64,000 nucleotides of DNA from an uncultured Clostridia bacterium (GCA_910583755.1 CAJTZO010000005.1:1-64000); one strand, 5' to 3'; counted from the first letter of the stretch, positions 44,018-52,623 are shown. The notes: generated by a model not told the origin, from the letters alone. Numbers and translations are program-made.

Positions 44018-44165
44018 AAGCTTTTGATGATTGCGCAAGAAAGTTGAACAGACTTTTTATGAAACGATAATAGAAGCCTATTGGATGAAAAATAGAATTT
44101 GTTCCGTTTATTAAGAGGTAAAGTGTTTAGTATGGGGTTTAGGGGCAATGTCCCCTAAGCTCTTA
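44018..44165 (+). repeat. Diverged copy of the 162-bp repeat unit
   Basis: AAGAAAGTTGAACAGACTTT, ATGAAACGATAATAGAAGC, then AATAGAATTTGTTCCGTTTATT with a gap and TTAGGGGCAATGTCCCCTAAG with CTCTTAA: the same order of blocks as the tandem pair at 36.8 kb, with an internal deletion. The AGGGGC/CCCCT arms have changed together. Confidence 0.65.
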
Positions 44166-44173
44166 ATCTTTTA

Positions 44174-44199
44174 AGGCTATTTAGTTCAACCTAAAGCCT
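44174..44199 (+). repeat. Left flanking hairpin of repeat copy E
   Basis: AGGCTATTTAG...CTAAAGCCT is a hairpin and a near direct repeat of 44420-44445 beyond the element. Confidence 0.6.
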
Positions 44200-44419
44200 C
44201 AGCTTGTCAATAAAGTCTTTTTTTGTGGATTTCACCCACACCCACCAATTTTTTTAAAAAAAAGTTGGACAAAAAACTTTCATGGAAAAACTAGCGTTTT
44301 TCCTTATCAAATCAATCTTTTTAGCGAAATGTTAATTTCGCCTTAAAGTTCTTTGATTCTTTCTTGAAAGAAAGAATCAGGCGTTTGAGGGCTAACCCTC
44401 AAGGTTTTTTGACAGACTG
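44200..44419 (-). repeat. TGGGTG modular repeat, copy E (reverse, full length)
   Basis: A complete 220-bp copy: CAGCTTGTCAATAAAGTC, both TGGGTG-side hairpins, GCGAAATGTTAATTTCGC, CTTTCTTGAAAGAAAG and GAGGGCTAACCCTC, ending TTTTTTGACAGACTG. Its ends are inverted repeats of one another. Confidence 0.9.
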
Positions 44420-44451
44420 AGGTTTTTAGTTTAACCTAAAAGCCTTTTTTT
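44420..44451 (+). terminator. Intrinsic terminator beyond repeat copy E
   Basis: AGGTTTTTAG-TTTAAC-CTAAAAGCCT followed by six or more T residues; probably the original transketolase terminator, now about 420 bases from the stop codon. Confidence 0.75.
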
Positions 44452-44478
44452 AGAGTTTAAAAATGATGGAGGAAAAGA

Positions 44479-45048
44479 ATGAGGACATTTATAGGAATTT
44501 CTATGAAACAAGATGTAAAAGAAATGTTGTTCCAAATACAACAACAATGTGCTCAGATGTGTAAAAAAGGAAATTTTACAGAAAAAGATAATTTTCACAT
44601 GACATTGCATTTTTTGGGAGAAACAACAACAGGAGAAATTGATGACTTAAAGCAAGCGGTATATGAAACGGCTTTACAAAATAAAGAATTTGTATTAACA
44701 TTAAATCAGATTGGCGTTTTTCAAAGAGGAGAAAAAGGGATTATATGGGCAGGAACAGAAAAAAATAATACATTATTTCGGTTATTTGAAGGATTAGAAA
44801 AAAGCTTAAGCAGACAAGGTTTTGCAAGAGAAAAAAAGAAATTAAGTCCCCATATTACTTTAGCAAGGGAAGCAATCCCTTATCATTCTTTTGCACAAAT
44901 GCAAAAGTCCATACTTGTAGAACAAAAGGAAATCATAGTAGATTGTATTACATTGTTTGAAAGTGTGCGTATTGGTAGTAAATTGAGATATCAACCAATT
45001 TTTACACAAGAATTAAAAAAGAAAAATCACAAAAACATTCCAAAATAA
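44479..45048 (+). CDS. thpR: RNA 2',3'-cyclic phosphodiesterase (2H family)
   Basis: A 189-residue ThpR/LigT protein. The two catalytic HxTx motifs are FHMTLHFLGE (around residue 40) and SPHITLAR (around residue 127), with the family opening MRTFIGISM. It hydrolyses 2',3'-cyclic phosphate ends of RNA and was first described as a 2'-5' RNA ligase. GGAGG precedes the ATG by seven bases. It is monocistronic, between a repeat block and the acyl-CoA dehydrogenase promoter region. Confidence 0.94.
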   Translation: MRTFIGISMKQDVKEMLFQIQQQCAQMCKKGNFTEKDNFHMTLHFLGETTTGEIDDLKQAVYETALQNKEFVLTLNQIGVFQRGEKGIIWAGTEKNNTLFRLFEGLEKSLSRQGFAREKKKLSPHITLAREAIPYHSFAQMQKSILVEQKEIIVDCITLFESVRIGSKLRYQPIFTQELKKKNHKNIPK

Positions 45049-45147
45049 ATGCTATCATTCAGTAAATTTTTATAAATATTGTCAATGTTAGCTTAAATTT
45101 TATTGCATTTTTTTCAAAACACTATAGCAATTTTTGTGTAAATCATG

Positions 45148-45169
45148 TATAATGTGAATAGATTCACAA
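45148..45169 (+). promoter_or_regulatory. Rex operator overlapping promoter of acyl-CoA dehydrogenase gene
   Basis: ATGTGAATAGATTCACAA (45152-45169) matches the Rex consensus TTGTGAA-N4-TTCACAA at 13 of 14 fixed positions. It begins inside a perfect -10 TATAAT (45148-45153), so a bound repressor would cover the transcription start. The -35 is weak. Rex is the NADH/NAD-sensing repressor that controls butyryl-CoA and fermentation genes in clostridia. Confidence 0.75.
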
Positions 45170-45279
45170 TAAAGCGATTTTCTGTATTCATAAATGGATG
45201 GAATATCGTTTTCTGATTTGCTATTTTTGCAAAAATAAGATTGCAAAAATTTGTTTGTTTGTCGAAGGAGGACAGTTTT

Positions 45280-46422
45280 ATGGAATTTAGTTTATCAAAA
45301 AGACATTTATTATTGAGAGATTTGTACAGAAAATTTGCAGAAGAAGAAGTGAAGCCTTTAGCAGAGGAATTAGATGAACAAGAGCGTTTTCCAGTGGAAA
45401 CAGTAAAAAAATTGGCACAATATGGATTTTTAGGAATCCCTTTTCCAACAGAATATGGCGGTGCTGGTGCAGATAATTTAGCATATTCTATGGCAGTGGA
45501 AGAACTGGGAAAGGTTTGCGCAACAACAGCAGTTATTGTTTCTGCACACACCTCTTTATGTTGTCAACCAATTTTCCAGTTTGGTACAGAAGAACAAAAA
45601 AAGAAATATTTAGTACCATTGGCAAAAGGTGAAAAATTAGGTGCTTTTGGTTTGACAGAACCAAGTGCAGGTACAGATGCATCTATGCAGCAAACAAAGG
45701 CAGTGTTAGATGGTGACGAATATGTTTTGAACGGAACAAAAATCTTTATTACAAATGGAGAATATGCAGATACTTATGTTGTTGTTGCTATGACAGATGT
45801 ATCAAAGGGTACAAGAGGAATCTCTGCTTTTATTGTGGAAAAAGGAACACCTGGTTTTTCTTTTGGTAAAAAAGAAAGAAAAATGGGAATTAGAGGTTCT
45901 GCAACTTGTGAATTAGTGTTTGAAAATTGTCGTATTCCAAAAGAAAATATTTTAGGAAAAGAAGGTCAAGGATTTAAAATTGCGATGCAAACATTGGATG
46001 CAGGTCGTATTGGTATCGCTTCTCAAGCACTGGGTATTTCTGAAGGTGCAATTGATGAATGTGTAAAATATGTATTAGAAAGAAAACAATTTGGCAGAAA
46101 AATTGGTCAGTTCCAAAATACACAATTTGAATTAGCAGATATGGCTGCAAAAGTAGAAGCAGTAAAATTATTGGTATACGAAGCAGCTTGTGAAAAAGAT
46201 GCACATAGACCATATAGCCATTTGTCTTCTATGGCAAAATATTTAGCTGGTAGTACCGCAAGTGATGTAACAAGAAGATGCTTGCAGTTATTCGGTGGAT
46301 ATGGTTATACAAGAGAATATCCAATTGAAAGAATGATGCGTGATGCTAAAATCACTGAAATTTATGAAGGTACATCAGAAGTACAAAAAATTGTTATTGC
46401 AAACTGGTTAAAATTAAAATAA
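45280..46422 (+). CDS. Acyl-CoA dehydrogenase (butyryl-CoA dehydrogenase-like)
   Basis: A 380-residue flavoprotein of the short-chain acyl-CoA dehydrogenase class. LTEPSAGTDAS and FITNGEYADTYVVVA bind FAD and substrate, ALGISEGAIDECVKY is in the C-terminal helical domain, and the catalytic Glu sits in IYEGTSEVQKIVIANWL. It oxidises, or in butyrate formers reduces, C4-type acyl-CoA through ETF. No etfAB, crt or hbd genes are adjacent, so it is a solitary copy. ATG 45280 follows GGAGG by seven bases. A Rex-type operator upstream points to control by the NADH/NAD ratio. Confidence 0.94.
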   Translation: MEFSLSKRHLLLRDLYRKFAEEEVKPLAEELDEQERFPVETVKKLAQYGFLGIPFPTEYGGAGADNLAYSMAVEELGKVCATTAVIVSAHTSLCCQPIFQFGTEEQKKKYLVPLAKGEKLGAFGLTEPSAGTDASMQQTKAVLDGDEYVLNGTKIFITNGEYADTYVVVAMTDVSKGTRGISAFIVEKGTPGFSFGKKERKMGIRGSATCELVFENCRIPKENILGKEGQGFKIAMQTLDAGRIGIASQALGISEGAIDECVKYVLERKQFGRKIGQFQNTQFELADMAAKVEAVKLLVYEAACEKDAHRPYSHLSSMAKYLAGSTASDVTRRCLQLFGGYGYTREYPIERMMRDAKITEIYEGTSEVQKIVIANWLKLK

Positions 46423-46522
46423 TTTCCTTTCTTGAAAAAAAGAAAGCAAAGGACTTTTATATGAAACAAGTGTTTTGCTGCTGTTTATAGAACTAGAATG
46501 ACTGCGGTTGTAGTCTTTTACA

Positions 46523-46613
46523 TTTTGAAGTGGTTTGGAGGAACTTTTTACAAAAGAAAAAAGTTTCTCCAATACTTCCAACTTTCATTAATTCAAAAAT
46601 AAGCCACTTTTTT
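46523..46613 (+). repeat. AAGTGGTTT...AACCACTT repeat, copy 1
   Basis: TTTTGAAGTGGTTTGGAGGA opens it and ATAAGCCACTTTTTT closes it; an internal GGAACTTTT/AAAGTTTCTCC pair lies between. A second copy is at 52520-52612. The closing arm with its T-run could terminate transcription of the acyl-CoA dehydrogenase gene. Confidence 0.65.
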
Positions 46614-46672
46614 AATAAACTATGAAAAAATACCGTTCTTTCGACTTCGACTAGAAAAATTTTCCTAATTAT

Positions 46673-47251
46673 CTATTTTTTTCTTCCCTTTTTCTTTTTC
46701 ACAGAATAACCAAAGCCACCTAATTTTTCCCCTAAGGTATAATAACAACCATGAGAATAACAAACAGGATTGGTTTTATTAAAATGAAATTTTCCACTTT
46801 TATCAAAATATTCATCACTAACGGAAACATTTACAACTTCTGCTAAAAACATATCATGGGTACCAAGGGGTATAATATCCTTGACATGACATTCAATATT
46901 AACAGGACTTTCATAAATAATAGGTGCAGAGACTTTTGCACCTTTTACAGCGGTTAAATGCATTTCTTTAAATTTATCTATTTCTTTTCCACTTTTGACA
47001 CCACAGTAGTCACAGGAATAAGCAAGTTTTTTGGTGACTAAATTGATAACAAATTCTTTTGACTGTTTGATGATGTCATAAGAATGACGAGAAGGGCGCA
47101 AGGAAATATAGGTCATAGCAGGGTCACTGTTAATGGTGCCTGTCCAAGCAACCGTAACAATGTTTTTTTCACCATCTATGTTGCCGCAAGATACCATAAC
47201 AACAGGAACAGGATAGAGAACGGTACCTGGTTTCCAGTTTTGTTTTGACAT
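46673..47251 (-). CDS. Flavin reductase-like FMN-binding protein
   Basis: A 192-residue flavin reductase/split-barrel protein: it starts KQNWKPGTVLYPVPVVMVSC, followed by VTVAWTGTINSDPAM and LRPSRHSYDIIKQSKEFVIN, the FMN-binding region of clostridial flavoredoxin-like proteins. It probably reduces or carries FMN using NAD(P)H or ferredoxin; its partner is unknown. The C-terminus is Lys-rich. ATG 47251 has AAAGGAGTGAT upstream; GTG 47260 overlaps it. It is monocistronic, with an inverted dispersed repeat at its upstream side. Confidence 0.9.
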   Translation of the reverse strand: MSKQNWKPGTVLYPVPVVMVSCGNIDGEKNIVTVAWTGTINSDPAMTYISLRPSRHSYDIIKQSKEFVINLVTKKLAYSCDYCGVKSGKEIDKFKEMHLTAVKGAKVSAPIIYESPVNIECHVKDIIPLGTHDMFLAEVVNVSVSDEYFDKSGKFHFNKTNPVCYSHGCYYTLGEKLGGFGYSVKKKKGRKK

Positions 47252-47306
47252 GTATATCACTCCTTTTGAAATTATTTTTATTGATGTTTATTATTAAAAA
47301 AACTAT

Positions 47307-47447
47307 AGTCTGTCAATAAAGTCTTTTTTTGTGGGTTTCATCCATACCCACCAACTTTTTTTAAAAAAGTTGGACAAAAAACTTTATTGGAAAAACTTGC
47401 ACTTTTCTTTATAAAATTAATCTTTAAAAAATTTTATTAGCAAACTG
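47307..47447 (-). repeat. TGGGTG modular repeat, copy F (reverse, internally deleted)
   Basis: AGTCTGTCAATAAAGTC, GTGGGTTTCATCCATACCCA and CCAAC/GTTGG hairpins, then TTTATTGGAAAAACTTGC, and a jump to the end TTAGCAAACTG. The GAAACG and GAGGG modules are missing but both ends remain, as expected for an internally deleted mobile-type element. Confidence 0.8.
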
Positions 47448-47493
47448 ATTTATATAATATAGAAAAAAATGTTCTTTGTAAAGAAAAAAAGAA

Positions 47494-47522
47494 TTGTCAT
47501 TCGACTTATTTTTTTATATGAT
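47494..47522 (+). promoter_or_regulatory. Predicted promoter of rsmF-type gene
   Basis: TTGTCA (47494-47499) and TATGAT (47517-47522), 17-base spacer, 32 bases before the ATG. Confidence 0.55.
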
Positions 47523-47554
47523 AGGATAAAAATAAAAGAATAGGTGACAAAAAA

Positions 47555-48892
47555 ATGAATTTACCACAGGAATATATGGAAAAAATGAAACATCTGTTGG
47601 GAGAAAAAGAATTTCAACAATATTTGGCTTCGTTTGAGCAAAAAAGTAAAACAGGATTTCGTATTAATTCTTTGAAATGGAGCAAAGAACAATATGTAAA
47701 AAAGCCACTTTTTGGAATAGAGCCTGTCGTATGGTGCGAGGAAGGATTTTATTGTGAAGAACAAGCACGTCCAGCAAAACATCCTTATTATTATGCAGGA
47801 CTATATTACATACAAGAACCAAGTGCAATGTCTCCTGCTTCTGTGTTGCCAATCGAAAAAGGGGACTATGTATTAGATATTTGTGCTGCACCCGGCGGAA
47901 AAAGTACCCAATTAGGCGCAAGATTAGGTCAGACAGGGATATTAGTGTCCAATGACATTAGTGCAGGCAGAACAAAAGCACTTTTAAAAAATATAGAACT
48001 TTTTGGAATTTGTAATAGTATTGTAATGAGTGAAACACCACAAAAACTTTCCAACTATTTTCAAAATTATTTTGATAAAATATTGATAGATGCCCCTTGT
48101 TCTGGAGAAGGAATGTTTCGGAAAGATAGTGATATGATAAAAAAGTGGAATCATGAGTTGATACATTTTTGCATAGAACAGCAAAAGGAAATATTAGAAT
48201 ATGCAGCAATGATGTTAAAAGCAGGTGGCATGATATTATATTCTACCTGTACCTTTTCACCAGAGGAAAATGAAGAAATAATAAAACAATTTTTACAATT
48301 ACATCAAGAATTTAATATAGTACCAATTCAACAAAAATGGGGGTTTGAAATAGGAAGGGAAGGCTGTGCAAGGTTATTCCCTCATAAAATAAAAGGAGAA
48401 GGGCATTTTTTAGCTTTGCTTCAAAAACAAGGAACAAAAACAGAAACTTTTTTTGAAACGGAAAAGGAACAAATAGATAAAAGGATTTCTTTTTTTGAAG
48501 AATTTGAAAAACAAGTTTTATATCCGAATTGGCAAAAAACAAAGGGAATTTATAAAATTTATGGAGATGATTTGTGTTATTTGCCGGAAAATGTCCCTAT
48601 GTTAAAAGGACTTAGAGTATTACGAAGCGGTTTACAGTTGGGAACTTTCAAAAAAAATAGATTTGAACCTTCTCAAGCATTTGCACTTGCCTTGACAAAA
48701 CAAAATGTAAAAAATGATATTGATTTAACATACGATGAAGCAGTCCGATATTTGAAGGGAGAAACTATTTCTATATTGGAACAAAAGGATGGTTGGTGTT
48801 TAGTTGGAATAGATGGTTATGCATTGGGTTGGGGAAAAATGCAAAAAGGACGTTTAAAAAATAAATATCGTACTGCTTGGAAGTGGGAGTAG
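47555..48892 (+). CDS. RsmF/NSUN-type rRNA m5C methyltransferase
   Basis: A 445-residue RsmB/RsmF-family enzyme. SAM binding is at LDICAAPGGKSTQLGARLG, the two catalytic cysteines lie in DAPCSGEGMFRKD and YSTCTFSPEENEE, and a C-terminal RsmF-type PUA-like domain (LKGLRVLRSGLQLG ... VGIDGYALGWGK) follows. It methylates cytosine C5 in rRNA. It is a single gene with its own promoter and an AGGTGA site. Confidence 0.93.
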   Translation: MNLPQEYMEKMKHLLGEKEFQQYLASFEQKSKTGFRINSLKWSKEQYVKKPLFGIEPVVWCEEGFYCEEQARPAKHPYYYAGLYYIQEPSAMSPASVLPIEKGDYVLDICAAPGGKSTQLGARLGQTGILVSNDISAGRTKALLKNIELFGICNSIVMSETPQKLSNYFQNYFDKILIDAPCSGEGMFRKDSDMIKKWNHELIHFCIEQQKEILEYAAMMLKAGGMILYSTCTFSPEENEEIIKQFLQLHQEFNIVPIQQKWGFEIGREGCARLFPHKIKGEGHFLALLQKQGTKTETFFETEKEQIDKRISFFEEFEKQVLYPNWQKTKGIYKIYGDDLCYLPENVPMLKGLRVLRSGLQLGTFKKNRFEPSQAFALALTKQNVKNDIDLTYDEAVRYLKGETISILEQKDGWCLVGIDGYALGWGKMQKGRLKNKYRTAWKWE

Positions 48893-48896
48893 CATA

Positions 48897-48925
48897 TTGC
48901 GTTTACAATCCTTCTATGATACAAT
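48897..48925 (+). promoter_or_regulatory. Possible promoter of ygiQ-type gene
   Basis: TTGCGT (48897-48902) and TACAAT (48920-48925), 17-base spacer, 36 bases before the ATG. Confidence 0.4.
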
Positions 48926-48960
48926 TACTTTCGATATAAAAAAGAAAAGAGGAAAATAAG

Positions 48961-50841
48961 ATGCCTTTTTTACCAGTAACAATGGAAGAAGTAAAAGAAC
49001 GAGGGTGGGAACAACTAGATTTTATATATATTTGTGGAGATGCTTATGTTGACCACCCTTCTTTTGGAGCAGCAATTATTTGTAGAACGTTAGAAAATGC
49101 GGGCTATAAAGTAGGGATAATTCCACAGCCTGATTGGAATAAAAAAGAAGATTTTATGAAATTAGGAGAGCCAAGACTAGCCTTTTTGGTAAGCAGTGGA
49201 AACATAGATTCTATGGTAAATCACTATAGTGTGGCAAAAAAACGGAGGCAAAAAGATGCTTATTCTCCGGGCGGAAAAATAGGTTGCCGTCCTGATAGAG
49301 CAGATATTGTGTATAGCAATAAGTTAAGAGAAATTTATAAAAAAACGCCCATTGTATTGGGTGGTATTGAAGCAAGTTTAAGGAGATTGTCGCACTATGA
49401 TTACTGGGATAATAAAGTAAGGCGTTCTATCTTGTTAGATTCTGGGGCGGATTTAGTTTTATTTGGTATGGGAGAACATCAGATTGTGGAACTTGCAGAA
49501 GCATTGGATAGTGGACTCCCCATACAAGAAATTACGTTTATCAGAGGGTCTGTCTATAAAACAAAAGACCCTGACAGAGCGTTTGACGCAATTTATTTAC
49601 CAGATTATCATGAAGTGGTACAATCTAAAACAAAGTTTGCAGAAAGTTTTTTGATACAATACCAAAATACAGATGCTTTTTCAAAAACATTAGTGGAAAA
49701 ATATAAGGAATGGTATGTTGTACAAAATCCACCTTCTTTTCCATTGCAAACAGCAGAATTGGATAAGGCATATTCTTATCACTACATGCGAACCTATCAT
49801 CCAATGTATGAAAAAGCGGGTGGGATTCCTGCCATTGAAGAAGTAAAATTTAGTTTGATTAGCAATAGGGGATGTTTTGGAAACTGTAATTTTTGTGCTT
49901 TGGCATTTCATCAAGGGCGAGTGGTAACTGCTAGAAGCCATGATTCAATTGTGGAAGAAGCAAGAAATATGATTTGGGAGCCAGATTTTAAAGGATATAT
50001 TCATGATGTGGGTGGACCAACAGCAAACTTTAGACAAGCTGCCTGTCAAAAACAGTTGACAAAAGGTGCTTGCAAAAACAAACAATGCTTATTTCCGACA
50101 AAGTGTGAACAATTAAAAGTAGACCACAAAGATTATGTTACATTACTTAGAAAATTGAGGGAAGTACCCAAAGTAAAAAAGGTATTTATTCGTTCTGGTA
50201 TTCGTTATGATTATTTAATCTATGACAAAGACCCAACTTTTTTTGAAGAACTTTGTAAATATCATGTTAGTGGTCAACTTAAAGTTGCACCAGAACATGT
50301 TGCACCAAAGGTCTTGGAAAAAATGGGAAAGCCTACAAGAGAAATTTATGACAAGTTTGTAAAGCGCTATACAGAAATTAATCGAAAAATCAATAAAGAG
50401 CAATACTTAGTACCTTACTTGATGAGTAGTCACCCGGGAAGTGATTTACAAGCTGCTATTGAATTGGCAGAATATTTAAGAGATATTGGACATCAACCAG
50501 AGCAGGTACAAGATTTTTATCCAACACCGGGGACACTTTCTACAGCAATGTATTATACGGAATTAGACCCTAGAACAATGGAAAGGGTTTATGTTCCAAA
50601 AACACCACATGAAAAGGCAATGCAAAGGGCTTTGATGCAATATAAGGCACCTCGAAATTATCATTTAGTTTTGGAAGCGCTCCAAAAAGCGCATAGAGAA
50701 GATTTGGTAGGATATGACAAGCATTGTTTAATACGTCCAGCACAACCTTTTAAAAAGCAGGAAAAAAAGCAAGAGAAAAAAACGACAAAAGGAAAAAAGA
50801 AAACCATAAGAAATGTGCATAAAAAACCTTCCCTATCCTGA
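48961..50841 (+). CDS. YgiQ family radical SAM protein
   Basis: A 626-residue radical SAM protein of the YgiQ family (UPF0313). The N-terminal family domain is DFIYICGDAYVDHPSFGAA. The 4Fe-4S/SAM motif is CFGNCNFC in a RGCFGNCNFCALAFHQGR context, and YIHDVGGPTANFR and the DUF3362-type C-terminal segment DFYPTPGTLSTAMYYTE follow. The last 35 residues are Lys-rich. The reaction is unknown. AAGAGG lies ahead of the ATG. A partial dispersed repeat follows the stop. Confidence 0.93.
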   Translation: MPFLPVTMEEVKERGWEQLDFIYICGDAYVDHPSFGAAIICRTLENAGYKVGIIPQPDWNKKEDFMKLGEPRLAFLVSSGNIDSMVNHYSVAKKRRQKDAYSPGGKIGCRPDRADIVYSNKLREIYKKTPIVLGGIEASLRRLSHYDYWDNKVRRSILLDSGADLVLFGMGEHQIVELAEALDSGLPIQEITFIRGSVYKTKDPDRAFDAIYLPDYHEVVQSKTKFAESFLIQYQNTDAFSKTLVEKYKEWYVVQNPPSFPLQTAELDKAYSYHYMRTYHPMYEKAGGIPAIEEVKFSLISNRGCFGNCNFCALAFHQGRVVTARSHDSIVEEARNMIWEPDFKGYIHDVGGPTANFRQAACQKQLTKGACKNKQCLFPTKCEQLKVDHKDYVTLLRKLREVPKVKKVFIRSGIRYDYLIYDKDPTFFEELCKYHVSGQLKVAPEHVAPKVLEKMGKPTREIYDKFVKRYTEINRKINKEQYLVPYLMSSHPGSDLQAAIELAEYLRDIGHQPEQVQDFYPTPGTLSTAMYYTELDPRTMERVYVPKTPHEKAMQRALMQYKAPRNYHLVLEALQKAHREDLVGYDKHCLIRPAQPFKKQEKKQEKKTTKGKKKTIRNVHKKPSLS

Positions 50842-50860
50842 AAAAAAGAAAACAAAGAAC

Positions 50861-50946
50861 TTCAGTTTGTCAAAAAACCTTGAGGGCTAGCCCTCAAACG
50901 CCTCAAAGAACCTTAATATGAAACTAGCGTTTCGCTGAAAAGATTA
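50861..50946 (+). repeat. TGGGTG-family partial repeat before thrC (forward)
   Basis: CAGTTTGTCAAAAAACCTTG, GAGGGCTAGCCCTC, then AAGAACCTTAATATGAAAC and TAGCGTTTCGCTGAAAAG. It has the GAGGG and middle modules but lacks the TGGGTG hairpins. Confidence 0.75.
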
Positions 50947-50988
50947 AAACAGAAAAAATAAAATGAAATATAGAAAAGAGGACATAAC

Positions 50989-52449
50989 ATGCAGTATATT
51001 GGAACACGAGATAAAACAATTACAGCAACAGCTTCACAGGCAATATTAAAAGGTATTTGTTCAGATGGTGGACTTTTTATTCCAGAAGAAATTCCTCAAA
51101 TGGACAAACCTTTATCAGAATTAATAAACCTTGATTATAAAGAATTGGCTTATGAGATTTTAAAGCTTTATTTGACAGATTTTACAGAACAAGAATTAAA
51201 ATATTGTATTGAAAATGCTTATGATACGAAATTTGACACAAGTGAGATTGTTCCACTTGTCAAAAAAGGAGATGCTTATTTTTTAGAACTGTTTCATGGG
51301 AAAACACTTGCTTTTAAAGATATGGCTTTGTCCATTTTACCTTATTTTATGAAGATTGCAGCAAAAAAGAATCACATTGAGAAAGAAATTGTCATTTTGA
51401 CAGCAACTTCTGGAGACACTGGAAAGGCAGCTTTAGAAGGATTTGCAGGAGTAGAGGGAACAAAAATTATTGTGTTTTTTCCAGAAGATGGTGTCAGCCC
51501 TGTACAAAAATTACAAATGACAACCCAAGAAGGAAAAAATACTTGTGTTGTAGGAATTAAAGGGAATTTTGATGATGCACAATCTGCTGTAAAAAGTATT
51601 TTTACAGATAAAGAACTTTCTGAAACATTAGAACAAAAAGGCTATCTTTTTTCTTCTGCAAATTCCATTAATATTGGTAGATTGGTGCCACAAATTGTAT
51701 ATTATTATTATGCTTATACACAAGCCATAAAACAAGGAGCGATTACAGTAGGGGATAAGCTGAATTTTACTGTACCTACGGGTAATTTTGGGGATATATT
51801 AGCTGGTTATTATGCAAAATGTATGGGATTACCAGTAAATCATTTTATTTGTGCATCAAATGATAATAAGGTGCTCTATGACTTTTTTGAAACAGGTGTT
51901 TATAATAAAAATAGAACATTCCATGTAACCATTTCTCCTTCGATGGATATTTTGATTTCTAGTAATTTAGAAAGATTTTTGTGTCATAACATAGGACAGG
52001 AAAAAACAAAGGAATGTATGACAAAATTACAGCAAGAAGGAACTTATCAAATCAATAGAAAGGAAAGTGAAATTTCTGGAGAGTATGCAACAGAGCAGGA
52101 AACCTATCAATCTATTCAAAAACTATATAAAGAAACAAAATATGTAATGGATACTCATACTGCGGTAGCCTATGCAGCATATCAAAAATATAAAAAGCAA
52201 ACAAAAGACAATACTCCTATGGTAATTGTATCTACAGCAAGTCCTTATAAATTTACAAAAGATGTTATGACAGCCTTAGATGAAAAAAATCAAAAAGAGG
52301 ATGCGTTTGTGTTAATGAAAGAATTAGAAAAAGTTTCTGGTGTGAAAATTCCAGCATCAATACAAGGCATTGAAACAAGAAAAGTATTACACAACAATGT
52401 ATGCGAAAAGCAAGACATTAAAAACTTTGTTTGCTCCTTTCTTTCTTGA
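50989..52449 (+). CDS. thrC: Threonine synthase
   Basis: A 486-residue fold-type II PLP enzyme of the bacterial ThrC class. It starts TRDKTITATASQAILKGIC, the PLP lysine is in FHGKTLAFKDMALS, the phosphate-binding part is LTATSGDTGKAALEGFAG, and VPTGNFGDILAGYYAK follows. It converts O-phosphohomoserine to threonine. It is alone, without hom or thrB. No T-box leader is visible in the short upstream region, which is occupied by a partial dispersed repeat. Confidence 0.95.
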   Translation: MQYIGTRDKTITATASQAILKGICSDGGLFIPEEIPQMDKPLSELINLDYKELAYEILKLYLTDFTEQELKYCIENAYDTKFDTSEIVPLVKKGDAYFLELFHGKTLAFKDMALSILPYFMKIAAKKNHIEKEIVILTATSGDTGKAALEGFAGVEGTKIIVFFPEDGVSPVQKLQMTTQEGKNTCVVGIKGNFDDAQSAVKSIFTDKELSETLEQKGYLFSSANSINIGRLVPQIVYYYYAYTQAIKQGAITVGDKLNFTVPTGNFGDILAGYYAKCMGLPVNHFICASNDNKVLYDFFETGVYNKNRTFHVTISPSMDILISSNLERFLCHNIGQEKTKECMTKLQQEGTYQINRKESEISGEYATEQETYQSIQKLYKETKYVMDTHTAVAYAAYQKYKKQTKDNTPMVIVSTASPYKFTKDVMTALDEKNQKEDAFVLMKELEKVSGVKIPASIQGIETRKVLHNNVCEKQDIKNFVCSFLS

Positions 52450-52519
52450 AAAAAGCCAAAGAAAAAGTGTTTGAGATAAGGCTTTAAAGATTTTAAGGTT
52501 TTTGCACTAACAAGTGTAT

Positions 52520-52612
52520 TTTTGAAGTGATTTGTAGGAACTTTTTTCTTTTACAAAAAGTTCCTACAAAAACTTCTGACTTTTATCAAAATGGATAATA
52601 AACCACTTTTTT
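52520..52612 (+). repeat. AAGTGGTTT...AACCACTT repeat, copy 2
   Basis: TTTTGAAGTGATTTGTAGGA ... AGTTCCTACAAAAACTTC ... ATAAACCACTTTTTT. The internal TGTAGGAACTTTTT/AAAAAGTTCCTACA pair is complementary and differs from copy 1 at several positions, so the paired structure is partly maintained. Confidence 0.65.
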
Positions 52613-52623
52613 GAGAATATATT

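Noticed and set aside
50842..50988. T-box leader before thrC
   Set aside because: The gap is short and filled by a partial repeat; no T-box consensus or specifier-loop structure is visible.
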